Shown here in pieces: positions 1 through 5,840 of a DNA stretch of 8,427 nt (position 1 is its first letter; each line of letters begins with the position of its first letter). Position numbers and translations under genes: made by a program. Under the pieces are notes generated by a model. It saw only the letters and a program-made list of their open reading frames with translations. It had not been told where the DNA came from and made no database searches. The stretch covers positions 1 to 8,427 of the forward strand of contig JAHHSD010000062.1 of assembly GCA_020025425.1 (NCBI GenBank). The letters run 5' to 3'. The DNA comes from Oscillospiraceae bacterium (GTDB lineage: Bacteria; Bacillota; Clostridia; Oscillospirales; Oscillospiraceae).

Positions 1-629
1 TACAGAATGCGGTTGTTGTCGAAGGCGACGCGCTGAGCGAAGATGGTGTTGTACAGCATCTCAGCGGCGTTGTCACGGGTCAGACCGGCGTTCATGGCCA
101 GGGTCAGATCGCCGTACAGGCCCAGAGCGGTAGCCTTGGAGGTGACCTCCAGCTGCCAGTCGGCACCCAGAGCGTTCTCCTTCTCGGTGTAGTAGCCCAG
201 AGCCTTCAGCAGCATGGTGGAAGCCTGGACAGTGGTAACAGGGTCGTTGGGACCGAACTTACCATTGCCGTAGCCCTCGATGATGTGCAGAGAGGAGCAC
301 AGGTTCACGTAGCCCTCAGCCCAAGCGGGAACGTCGGTAAACTTACCGGCGCCAGCAAAGTTGGCGGGGTCAACGTCGGCGCCGTGCAGGATCTTGCAGA
401 TCATGACGGCCATCTCGGCACGGGTCACGATATTCTCGGGCTTGAACTGACCGTCCTCGTAGCCCTTGAAGATACCGAGACCAGAGGTCAGGTCAACAGC
501 TTCGGCGTTGCTGATCTTGTCAGCATCGGGGAAACTGCTGGTGCTCTTGGCGCTTGCGCCGACAACCATCATGCCCAGCAGCATGATAGAAGCCAGAGCC
601 AGGCTGAGAGCGCGCTTCAGGTTTCTCAT
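1..629 (-). CDS. SLH-domain (S-layer homology) surface protein, N-terminal part
   Basis: Partial gene; 209 N-terminal residues are visible and the reading frame runs off the left edge. The protein opens with a signal peptide: MRNLKRAL, then a hydrophobic core rich in Leu, Met and Val, with a likely cleavage after Ala-Ser-Ala at about residue 27. Three SLH-type segments follow. The first is at about 33-82 (FPDAD, then GYEDGQFKPENIVTRAEMA). The second is at about 97-145 (FTDVPAWAEGYV, then GYGNGKFGPNDPVT). The third, more divergent, is at about 155-200 (LTRDNAAEML). SLH domains anchor exported proteins to pyruvylated secondary cell-wall polymers, so this is probably an S-layer or other envelope protein. 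The start is fixed by AAGGAGGAA at 635-643. Codons such as GCT, GGT, CGT and AAG are unusually frequent compared with neighbouring genes, which suggests high expression. The C-terminal function is not visible. Confidence 0.9.
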   Translation of the reverse strand, partial: MRNLKRALSLALASIMLLGMMVVGASAKSTSSFPDADKISNAEAVDLTSGLGIFKGYEDGQFKPENIVTRAEMAVMICKILHGADVDPANFAGAGKFTDVPAWAEGYVNLCSSLHIIEGYGNGKFGPNDPVTTVQASTMLLKALGYYTEKENALGADWQLEVTSKATALGLYGDLTLAMNAGLTRDNAAEMLYNTIFAQRVAFDNNRIL

Positions 630-751
630 GGAAATTCCTCCTTAAATTTTTCGCCGTTTTGAACTTTTCTGCTCAATTTCCGGCGTTTTTCAGGTCATTT
701 GGGGCAAATACTTTACTTTAGTGCAGTATAACTCCTCTTGCCTGTATCAGT
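630..751 (-). other. 5' leader of the SLH-protein gene
   Basis: About 116 nt lie between the predicted transcription start (near 745) and the ATG at 629. The leader is AU-rich and ends in a near-perfect Shine-Dalgarno (AAGGAGG, 637-643). A weak 5-bp stem (CGCCG/CGGCG, 681-685 with 652-656) encloses an A-rich loop just upstream of the ribosome binding site. Long leaders are common on S-layer mRNAs, where they aid stability. That role here is inference. Confidence 0.45.
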
Positions 752-780
752 ATCATATACCAAGTCAAGTTTTTCGTCAA
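752..780 (-). promoter_or_regulatory. Sigma-A promoter of the SLH-protein gene
   Basis: On the minus strand, -35 TTGACG (775-780) and -10 TATGAT (752-757) are separated by exactly 17 bases. The predicted start is near 745. Five of six bases match consensus in each box, in keeping with a highly expressed envelope gene. Confidence 0.85.
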
Positions 781-795
781 TGGGATGGCCGCAAG

Positions 796-832
796 TGTAA
801 CATAAGCGTAATATTACGACAGCTTTGTTACA
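796..832. promoter_or_regulatory. Nested palindrome upstream of the SLH promoter, candidate operator
   Basis: A perfect 12-bp palindrome CGTAATATTACG (807-818) sits inside a wider pair of half-sites, TGTAACA (796-802) and TGTTACA (826-832). The centre lies about 68 bases upstream of the predicted start and entirely upstream of the -35 box. An activator would sit in this position. No known regulator motif was recognised. The rest of the spacer toward the RNase J terminator (833-907) shows nothing beyond a small CCGC/GCGG hairpin and an AT-rich tract. Confidence 0.45.
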
Positions 833-907
833 TTGCCTCCCCCAGGCCCGGGAGCTGGCCCAGTGCCACCCCGCAAGGCGGACATGATACTACTATATAT
901 AAGGTAT

Positions 908-952
908 AAAAAATCCCCGGGCGTATGCACACAGGCGTACACCCAGGGATTT
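908..952 (-). terminator. Rho-independent terminator of the RNase J gene
   Basis: An 18-bp stem (935-952 with 911-928, loop 929-934) begins 8 bases past the stop codon. On the minus strand it has two G-U wobbles and one mismatch and ends in six U residues (908-913). On the plus strand the same two wobble positions become C-A mismatches, so the hairpin is best formed by the RNase J transcript. A short T run at 954-958 could give weak termination in the other direction. Confidence 0.85.
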
Positions 953-959
953 ATTTTTC

Positions 960-2618
960 TTACACTTCCATGATAACAGGCAGGATCATGGGAGAGCGCT
1001 TGGTCTTTTTATAGAGGAAGTTGGACAGCGCACCCTTCACGGCGCCCTTGATGGCCGCCCAGTCGTGGGCGCTGTGCTCGTCCTCGTTGTGGATGGCCTC
1101 CAGCGCCACCTGGCGCAGCTCCTCCATCAGCCCCTCGGACTCCTTCACATACACAAAGCCCCGGGTGATGATGTCCGGCCCGGACACCAGCGCCCCGTCC
1201 TCCCCGGACATGGACATGACCACCACGATCACGCCGTCCTGGGCCAGGTGCCGCCGGTCCCGCAGGACCACGCTGCCCACATCGCCCACGCCGTAGCCGT
1301 CCACAAAGACCTGCCCGGCCGTGACCGTGCCGCCCAGCTTGGCGGTCTTGGGGGTCAGCTCGATGACCCGGCCGATCTCGCTGATCAGCACATGGTCGTC
1401 CGCCATGCCCATCTCCTTGGCCAGCTTGGCGTGCAGGCACAGGTGGCGCTGCTCACCGTGGATGGGGATGAAGAACTTGGGCTTGACCAGGGCGTGCATG
1501 ATCTTCAGCTCCTCCTGGCAGGCGTGGCCGGAGACGTGCAGGGCGCGCTCGCGCTCGTTCATCACCTCCGCACCCTTGCGGTACAGCTCGTTGACCACGT
1601 TGCCCATGGAGTTCTCGTTGCCCGGGATGGTGCTGGCAGAGATGATAATGCGGTCACCCGGCATGATGTCCACCTGGCGGTGGGTGGAGAAGGCCATCCG
1701 GCTCAGCGCCGACATGGTCTCGCCCTGGCTGCCCGTGGTGATGATGCACACCTTCTCCTTGGGCAGGGTCTTAATGTGGTTCAGGTCCATCAGGATCCCC
1801 TTGGGAATGTTCATATACCCCAGCTCGGTGGAGACCTTCATGGCGTTTTCCATGCTCCGGCCGGTCACCGCCACCCGGCGGCCGTACCGGGCCGCCACGT
1901 CGATGATCTGCTGGAGCCGGTCCACGTTGCTGGCGAAGGTGGTCACGATAATGCGCTCCGTGCAGCCCTTGAACAGGCCGTCGAAGCTGGCGCCCACGCT
2001 GCGCTCGCTGCGGGTGTAGCCTGGGCGCTCCACGTTGGTGGACTCGCACAGCAGGGCCAGCACGCCCTCGTTGCCCAGCTGACCCAGCCGGGTCAGGTCG
2101 ATCATCCCGCCCTGGATGGGGGTGGTGTCGATCTTGAAGTCGCCGGTGTGGATGCAGGTGCCGATGGGCGTCTTGATGGCAAAGGCCACCGCGTCCGCAA
2201 TGGAGTGGTTCACGTGGATGAACTCCACGCTGAACTTGCCCGCCTTGACCACGTCGCCCGCCTCGCAGGTGACGATCGTGGTCTTGTCCAGCAGACGGTG
2301 CTCCTCCAGCTTCAGCCGGATCAGCCCGGCGCTCATGCGGGTGGCGTAGATGGGCGCGTTGATGGAGCGCAGCACATAGGGCAGGGCGCCGATGTGGTCC
2401 TCGTGTCCGTGGGTGATGAAAATGCCCCGGATCTTGTTCTGATTCTTGATCAGATAGCTCACGTCGGGGATCACCACGTCAATGCCGTACATGTCGTCGT
2501 CCGGGAAACCCATGCCGCAGTCCACGATCACAATGTCCCCGCCGTACTCGAAAACGGTCATGTTCTTACCGATCTCATTCAGTCCGCCCAGGGAGATAAT
2601 TTTCAGTTTTTCAGCCAT
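960..2618 (-). CDS. rnj: Ribonuclease J
   Basis: 552 residues, the usual length of RNase J. This cytoplasmic zinc-dependent 5'-to-3' exonuclease and endonuclease of the metallo-beta-lactamase/beta-CASP family matures rRNA and drives mRNA decay. The metallo-beta-lactamase core shows HGHEDHIG (His70, His72, Asp74, His75), His138 in HVNHS and Asp160 in HTGDFK. The beta-CASP region carries STNV (193-196), TTGSQGE (294-300), HVSGHA (361-366) and PIHGE with His387. The C-terminal domain ends in the typical PMILPVIMEV. The start is supported by AAGGAG at 2624-2629, five bases upstream. The gene is followed at once by its own terminator. It is preceded by a long structured leader or small RNA (2665-2898) with a strong promoter, and no closer convincing promoter was found. 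Only one RNase J gene is seen in this window. Confidence 0.97.
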   Translation of the reverse strand: MAEKLKIISLGGLNEIGKNMTVFEYGGDIVIVDCGMGFPDDDMYGIDVVIPDVSYLIKNQNKIRGIFITHGHEDHIGALPYVLRSINAPIYATRMSAGLIRLKLEEHRLLDKTTIVTCEAGDVVKAGKFSVEFIHVNHSIADAVAFAIKTPIGTCIHTGDFKIDTTPIQGGMIDLTRLGQLGNEGVLALLCESTNVERPGYTRSERSVGASFDGLFKGCTERIIVTTFASNVDRLQQIIDVAARYGRRVAVTGRSMENAMKVSTELGYMNIPKGILMDLNHIKTLPKEKVCIITTGSQGETMSALSRMAFSTHRQVDIMPGDRIIISASTIPGNENSMGNVVNELYRKGAEVMNERERALHVSGHACQEELKIMHALVKPKFFIPIHGEQRHLCLHAKLAKEMGMADDHVLISEIGRVIELTPKTAKLGGTVTAGQVFVDGYGVGDVGSVVLRDRRHLAQDGVIVVVMSMSGEDGALVSGPDIITRGFVYVKESEGLMEELRQVALEAIHNEDEHSAHDWAAIKGAVKGALSNFLYKKTKRSPMILPVIMEV

Positions 2619-2664
2619 ATAAACTCCTTTTCAATTAAAAATCAGTGTATCAATGTTTTCATAT

Positions 2665-2898
2665 GATGTATGTACAGCGGGAAAAACTGCTCGGTTCCGG
2701 ACATGGGAACCGGACGAAGCACATCCCTGCAATCCGGCCCTGCCTCGCCGGTATGCGGGACGTATCTTCGCCTGAGACACGTTTTCCCCTGCTGTGGTAT
2801 GAGCCCGCGGCTGTCCCTCCGCCTGTGTGCGGGGGATACGCGGGTATATAAGGCGCTGTCCGGGCTGGGTTTGGCGCGGATCTGCGCATACATCTAAA
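2665..2898 (-). ncRNA. Candidate structured RNA or structured 5' leader upstream of RNase J
   Basis: The gap of 324 bases between two genes holds a fold, not a convincing reading frame. From a predicted start near 2898 the RNA opens with a strand (2894-2882) that pairs with 2677-2665 over 13 positions with one mismatch, closing a domain of about 230 nt. Inside are four hairpins. The first is a nested two-part stem: 2839-2844 with 2804-2809, and 2829-2835 with 2815-2822. The second is an 8-bp stem, 2775-2782 with 2760-2767, extended by GGG/CCC across an asymmetric bulge. The third is CCGGC/GCCGG, 2747-2751 with 2734-2738. The fourth is a 7-bp stem, 2706-2712 with 2692-2698. A G-U pair in the second hairpin becomes C-A on the other strand, favouring this direction. 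I could not match it to RNase P RNA, tmRNA, SRP RNA, 6S RNA, T-box or a common riboswitch. No terminator follows it, so it may stay attached to the RNase J mRNA. Confidence 0.55.
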
Positions 2899-2904
2899 AT
2901 AGCA

Positions 2905-2933
2905 ATTATAAGGATAACACACTTAACTGGAAA
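2905..2933 (-). promoter_or_regulatory. Promoter for the structured RNA and RNase J
   Basis: Minus-strand -10 TATAAT (2905-2910) is a perfect match to consensus. A 17-base spacer separates it from TTTCCA (2928-2933), which matches 4 of 6 at -35. The predicted start, near 2898, falls a few bases before the closing stem of the structured RNA. The promoter lies only 9 bases beyond the stop codon of the upstream gene. Confidence 0.7.
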
Positions 2934-2942
2934 AGTACACCT

Positions 2943-4202
2943 TTATTTTTTCTCCCGTCCGGTCAGGGCCCGGTCCGTCCGGGCGCACCGCCCGGCGTAC
3001 AGGTCGCACAGCTCGGCGGCCAGCTCCATGTCCGGGCTCTCCGCCACCACCCGCAGGCTGCTGCGCCGGGCCAGAGGCAGCAGGTAGATCCAGCCGTTGT
3101 CCGCCCGGATGTGAAGCCCCTCCCCGGCAGGCTCCCGGCCGTACTCCCGGGCCAGGGCACGCATGACAGACCCGCGGTCCGACGAGAGGGGGATCTCCCG
3201 CTTTCGGGCAGAGAAGCGGGGCGTCTTGGACATCATCTCCGTCAGCTTCTCCCCTGTCAGGGCCATCCGGGAGCAGATCCGCACCGCCGCGAAGGCGGCG
3301 TCCCGCAGCCAGGGCAGGGACGCGTAGAGGACCCGGGCCGCCGGGCCGTCCTTCCCCAGGCGCAGCGCCGTCCCATCCAGCCCGGCCGCCACCAGCTCCA
3401 CCGCCGCGCTGGCCCCATCGGGGACAGCCACCCGGCCGCCGCCGTTCTCCATCTCGATCAGACAGACCAGAGTCAGCAGCTGTTCCGGGGTCAGGAGCGA
3501 GCCCTGCTCATCCTGTGCGCTGAGTGAGAGCCCCCCGCGCCTGGCGAAAAAGGCGGGGACCCCCTTTTTCCACTCCCGCACCACCTTGCAGCCCAAAAGG
3601 GACAGCGCCTCTCCCATCGCCCGGTCTGCCGGGCTGTCTCCGGGCACCGCGATTTTCAGCGGGCGGAGAAAGATCCGGTGCAGTGCACCCTGCCGGACCA
3701 CGTCCCCCGCATAGGACGAGGGAGCGGTCCGCAGGACCTCCAGCCGGCCGATTCGCCCGGCGACCTCTCGGCGGTACTCCCCCTGGAGCAGGGTGCGCTC
3801 CAGCGTCCGCTCTCTGGCCCGGTCCAGGGGCAGGCCGGTCCGGTCGAAGAAGTGGAGTCGGATCCGCTCCCCCTCCTGCCGGATAAACAGGGAGACCGTC
3901 AGCCGATGGGTCTGCGACAGCCAGGCCGCCTGGGCGGCGCACTCCATGGAGTGGCAGAGGGCCGTCCCGCCCACAGCGGTGATCCCACTGACTGCCGCCT
4001 GGGCCAGCATCCTGGCTCCCGCTCCGCCGCAGCGGCCCAGCCCCACGTCTCCCTCCAGCCCCAGGGCGCTCCCAATGGACATCAGGGCCTCCGGACCCAG
4101 GTCCTCTCCAAGCACGCCCGAGATGACGCCGCCCTCTCCAAAGCACAGGGGCCCCTGCTCCGGCCGCCCTCCCTCTCCGCCGGCCATCATGACAGATTTC
4201 AT
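2943..4202 (-). CDS. Degenerate phosphohexomutase-fold protein (probable pseudoenzyme)
   Basis: 419 residues from the chosen ATG. The body follows the alpha-D-phosphohexomutase (phosphomannomutase) fold. Domain 1 is CFGEGGVISGVLGEDLGPEA, then GLGRCGGAGARMLAQA (normally GxDxRxSS). Domain 3 includes LLTPEQLLTL and GGGRVAVPDGAS. Domain 4 includes GWIYLLPLARRSSLRVVAE. All catalytic signatures are missing. The TASHNP serine loop reads VSLFIRQEG, the metal loop DGDxDR reads FARRGGLSLS, and the phosphate loop RPSGTEP reads LPLARRS. Domain 2 looks shortened. The closest arrangement I know is the mutase-like half of fused mannose-1-phosphate guanylyltransferase/phosphomannomutase proteins, where the mutase half is often also degenerate. 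The first 13 residues (MKSVMMAGGEGGR) resemble the start of a sugar nucleotidyltransferase whose remainder is absent. It may be regulatory or structural in sugar-nucleotide metabolism, but no function can be assigned. A GTG 51 bases upstream is possible but lacks a ribosome binding site. Confidence 0.75.
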   Translation of the reverse strand: MKSVMMAGGEGGRPEQGPLCFGEGGVISGVLGEDLGPEALMSIGSALGLEGDVGLGRCGGAGARMLAQAAVSGITAVGGTALCHSMECAAQAAWLSQTHRLTVSLFIRQEGERIRLHFFDRTGLPLDRARERTLERTLLQGEYRREVAGRIGRLEVLRTAPSSYAGDVVRQGALHRIFLRPLKIAVPGDSPADRAMGEALSLLGCKVVREWKKGVPAFFARRGGLSLSAQDEQGSLLTPEQLLTLVCLIEMENGGGRVAVPDGASAAVELVAAGLDGTALRLGKDGPAARVLYASLPWLRDAAFAAVRICSRMALTGEKLTEMMSKTPRFSARKREIPLSSDRGSVMRALAREYGREPAGEGLHIRADNGWIYLLPLARRSSLRVVAESPDMELAAELCDLYAGRCARTDRALTGREKK

Positions 4203-4212
4203 GTAAACAGCA

Positions 4213-4222
4213 CCCTTTCCTT
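4213..4222 (-). promoter_or_regulatory. Ribosome binding site favouring the start at 4202
   Basis: AAGGAAAGGG on the minus strand ends 10 bases before the ATG at 4200-4202. The alternative GTG at 4251-4253 is preceded by a T-rich stretch with no purine-rich site. The nucleotidyltransferase-like MKxVxMAGGEG start also begins exactly at this ATG. Confidence 0.55.
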
Positions 4223-4329
4223 CCAACGCCGCATTGTGTTTCGATGAAATCACGGTTCAGAAAAAATTCTTGCAGGATCAGTATTCCCTGCCCCTTTTCA
4301 ATTAAACCGCAGTTTCTTTTACTTCTCGC

Positions 4330-4358
4330 TTGTCCCATCTGGAAAAATGTGCTATAAT
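4330..4358 (+). promoter_or_regulatory. Extended -10 promoter of the ArsC-like/WYL/response-regulator operon
   Basis: TTGTCC (4330-4335) is followed by a 17-base spacer and a perfect TATAAT (4353-4358). TG at 4350-4351 makes it an extended -10. The predicted start is near 4365, giving a leader of about 46 nt. I found no convincing promoter for the divergent minus-strand gene within the same spacer (4203-4410). Confidence 0.8.
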
Positions 4359-4397
4359 TAAAAAAATTTGAGGGGACACAACAGCGGCTGCCCGTTT

Positions 4398-4403
4398 GGA
4401 GGA
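4398..4403 (+). promoter_or_regulatory. Ribosome binding site fixing the ArsC-like start
   Basis: GGAGGA lies 7 bases before the ATG at 4411. A TTG codon at 4396 would also open this frame, but it overlaps the Shine-Dalgarno itself and adds only five residues not seen in the family. Confidence 0.8.
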
Positions 4404-4410
4404 AGATGCC

Positions 4411-4749
4411 ATGAACATTCAGATTTTCGGGCGTTCCAAGTGTTTTGAAACGAAAAAAGCCCAGCGTTGGTTCAAGGAACGCCGAATTAAGGTCCAGGAT
4501 ATCGATTTGAAAAAATACGGCATGAGCCGGGGAGAGTTCAACAGCGTCCGCCAGGCGGTAGGTCTGGAGGCCTTGATTGATGACACCGCCCAGGACAGTG
4601 TCCTGCTCCAGCATCTGGCCTATGATGAGGACAAGGTGGAAAAGCTTTTGGAAAATCCCGCTCTGATCCGTACCCCCGTTGTCCGCAACGGGAGAAAGGC
4701 CACCGTGGGGTATCAGCCCCAGATCTGGGAGAGCTGGATGAAGGAGTGA
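4411..4749 (+). CDS. ArsC/Spx-family thioredoxin-fold protein
   Basis: 112 residues, typical for the ArsC/Spx/YffB family. The start MNIQIFGRSKC matches the family's first strand and nucleophile loop, with Cys11 followed by FETKKAQRWF. The C-terminal half holds the usual block with ENPALIRTPVVRNGRKATVGYQPQIW (residues 81-106), including the cis-proline region and arginines 87 and 92. There is no CxxC, and Cys11 is the only cysteine, so this is not a classical Spx redox switch. It resembles the YffB-like or arsenate-reductase-like branch, for which glutathione or thiol-dependent reduction is assumed but often unproven. It is first in a likely operon, 55 bases ahead of a WYL regulator. No ars resistance genes are nearby, so arsenate reduction is not supported by context. 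A transcription-associated Spx-like role is possible. Confidence 0.85.
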   Translation: MNIQIFGRSKCFETKKAQRWFKERRIKVQDIDLKKYGMSRGEFNSVRQAVGLEALIDDTAQDSVLLQHLAYDEDKVEKLLENPALIRTPVVRNGRKATVGYQPQIWESWMKE

Positions 4750-4790
4750 GCCGATTCCGCATCCGGCACACAGGAGAGACTGGTCTGCTG

Positions 4791-4797
4791 GGAGGGG
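4791..4797 (+). promoter_or_regulatory. Ribosome binding site fixing the GTG start of the WYL regulator
   Basis: GGAGGGG lies 7 bases before GTG at 4805. No ATG occurs in frame nearby, and the helix-turn-helix region begins within the first residues, so the GTG start is well supported. Confidence 0.75.
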
Positions 4798-4804
4798 AGA
4801 GCCT

Positions 4805-5791
4805 GTGTCAAAAAGCTCCAATCAAAAATTAAAGCTGCTCTATTTATATCAGATCCTGAATCAATCCAGCGATGAGGACCATCCCATCACGGTCCCGGAG
4901 CTGATCGACCGCCTGGGCAGCTATGATATCAAGGCGGAGCGCAAGAGCATCTATGACGATCTGGAGGCCCTGCGCACCTTTGGGGTCGACGTCCAGAACC
5001 GGAAGGGAAAGTCTGCCGGCTGGTTTATCGGAAAGCGGGATTTTGAGCTGCCGGAGCTGAAGCTCCTGGTGGACGCGGTGCAGTCCTCCCGTTTTATCAC
5101 CCGGAAAAAAAGCGACGCTCTGATCCACAAGCTGGAGGGCCTGGCCAGCATACACCAGGCCAGACAGCTCCAGCGCCAGGTCTATGTCAGCCAGCGGATC
5201 AAGGTAATGAATGAGAGCATCTACTATAATGTAGATAAGCTCCATACAGCCATTGCAGCCCACCGGGTGATCACCTTCCGATATTTTGATTACAATGCGG
5301 CAAAACAGAAGGTTTTTCGCCGGGAAGGGGGCCGCTATACCGTCTCACCCTACGGTCTGATCTGGAACAACGAAAATTATTACCTGGTGGCATACAGCGC
5401 TGCCGATGAGCAGATGCGGCACTACCGGGTGGACAAGATGGACGAGATCGCTGTGACCTGTCTGCCGCGCCAGGGGGAGGATCGCTATGCACAGTTCGAT
5501 CTGGCCTCATACGGTCAAAAGCATTTTGGTATGTTCAGCGGTGAGGAGGCAATGGTCACGCTGCGCTGTGAAAATCATATGGCCGGTGTAATCCTGGACC
5601 GTTTCGGACGGGACGTCATTCTGATCCCCCAGGAGGGAGATAAATTTACTGTAACTTTACCCGTGGTGCTCAGCCCCCAATTTTTCGGCTGGCTGTTCGG
5701 GCTGGAGGGTAATGTTGTGCTCACTGCGCCCCAGTGGGCAGTGGACACTTATCGGAACAAGCTTTCCGATGTTTCCGCACTCTATCCATAA
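4805..5791 (+). CDS. WYL-domain transcriptional regulator
   Basis: 328 residues, the usual size for the HTH-WYL-WCX family. Residues 1-65 form an N-terminal winged helix-turn-helix (KLKLLYLYQIL, then VPELIDRLG and the recognition-helix region AERKSIYDDLEAL). Residues about 140-215 are the WYL domain, with SPYGLIW (181-187), NYYLVAY in place of the literal W-Y-L (Tyr192, Tyr193, Leu194) and RHYRVDKM (205-212). The C-terminal WCX part (about 247-328) includes VTLRCENHM and the typical PQFFGWLFGLEG. WYL domains are known in several systems to bind nucleic acid or nucleotide ligands that switch DNA binding, and the C-terminal part helps dimerise. It lies 55 bases after the ArsC-like gene and 49 bases before the response regulator, so co-transcription is likely. 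Its targets are unknown. Autoregulation from the 4330 promoter is plausible but not shown. Confidence 0.92.
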   Translation: MSKSSNQKLKLLYLYQILNQSSDEDHPITVPELIDRLGSYDIKAERKSIYDDLEALRTFGVDVQNRKGKSAGWFIGKRDFELPELKLLVDAVQSSRFITRKKSDALIHKLEGLASIHQARQLQRQVYVSQRIKVMNESIYYNVDKLHTAIAAHRVITFRYFDYNAAKQKVFRREGGRYTVSPYGLIWNNENYYLVAYSAADEQMRHYRVDKMDEIAVTCLPRQGEDRYAQFDLASYGQKHFGMFSGEEAMVTLRCENHMAGVILDRFGRDVILIPQEGDKFTVTLPVVLSPQFFGWLFGLEGNVVLTAPQWAVDTYRNKLSDVSALYP

Positions 5792-5840
5792 CCGCGCTGT
5801 TCCCGCGGCTGATGGCCGCTCCAAACGAGAGGAGAGTTTT

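Noticed and set aside
721..909. 62-codon plus-strand open frame between the SLH and RNase J genes
   Set aside because: It runs through the minus-strand promoter and candidate operator, has no ribosome binding site and resembles no protein.
1065..2666. 533-codon open frame on the plus strand, antisense to RNase J
   Set aside because: It mirrors the codon bias of the RNase J gene. The product is a low-complexity His/Gln/Val/Asp-rich sequence with no domain and no good ribosome binding site.
2642..2922. Several short open frames on both strands in the RNase J upstream gap
   Set aside because: No good ribosome binding sites, no recognisable motifs, and four overlapping frames open at once. The hairpins and promoter explain the region better as RNA.
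4203..4253. Upstream GTG start for the mutase-like protein
   Set aside because: No Shine-Dalgarno precedes it, and the nucleotidyltransferase-like start begins exactly at the downstream ATG, which has AAGGAAAGGG before it.
4275..4300. GCAGG/CCTGC hairpin in the divergent spacer, considered as a terminator or attenuator
   Set aside because: The stem is only 5 bp with a 10-base loop and no U run directly after it in either direction. Too weak to call.
3508..4821. 437-codon open frame on the minus strand spanning the ArsC-like gene and part of the mutase-like gene
   Set aside because: It overlaps two well-supported genes on either strand, and its C-terminal half is an out-of-frame reading of the mutase-like gene. 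No family is recognisable.
5792..5808. CCGCG/CGCGG hairpin between the WYL and response-regulator genes
   Set aside because: A 5-bp stem without a U tract. It may slow decay or do nothing, and is not a terminator.
5712..5840. Upstream start for the response regulator inside the WYL gene
   Set aside because: The extra 43 residues are out-of-frame WYL coding sequence. The ATG at 5841 has a strong ribosome binding site and matches the family's N-terminus.
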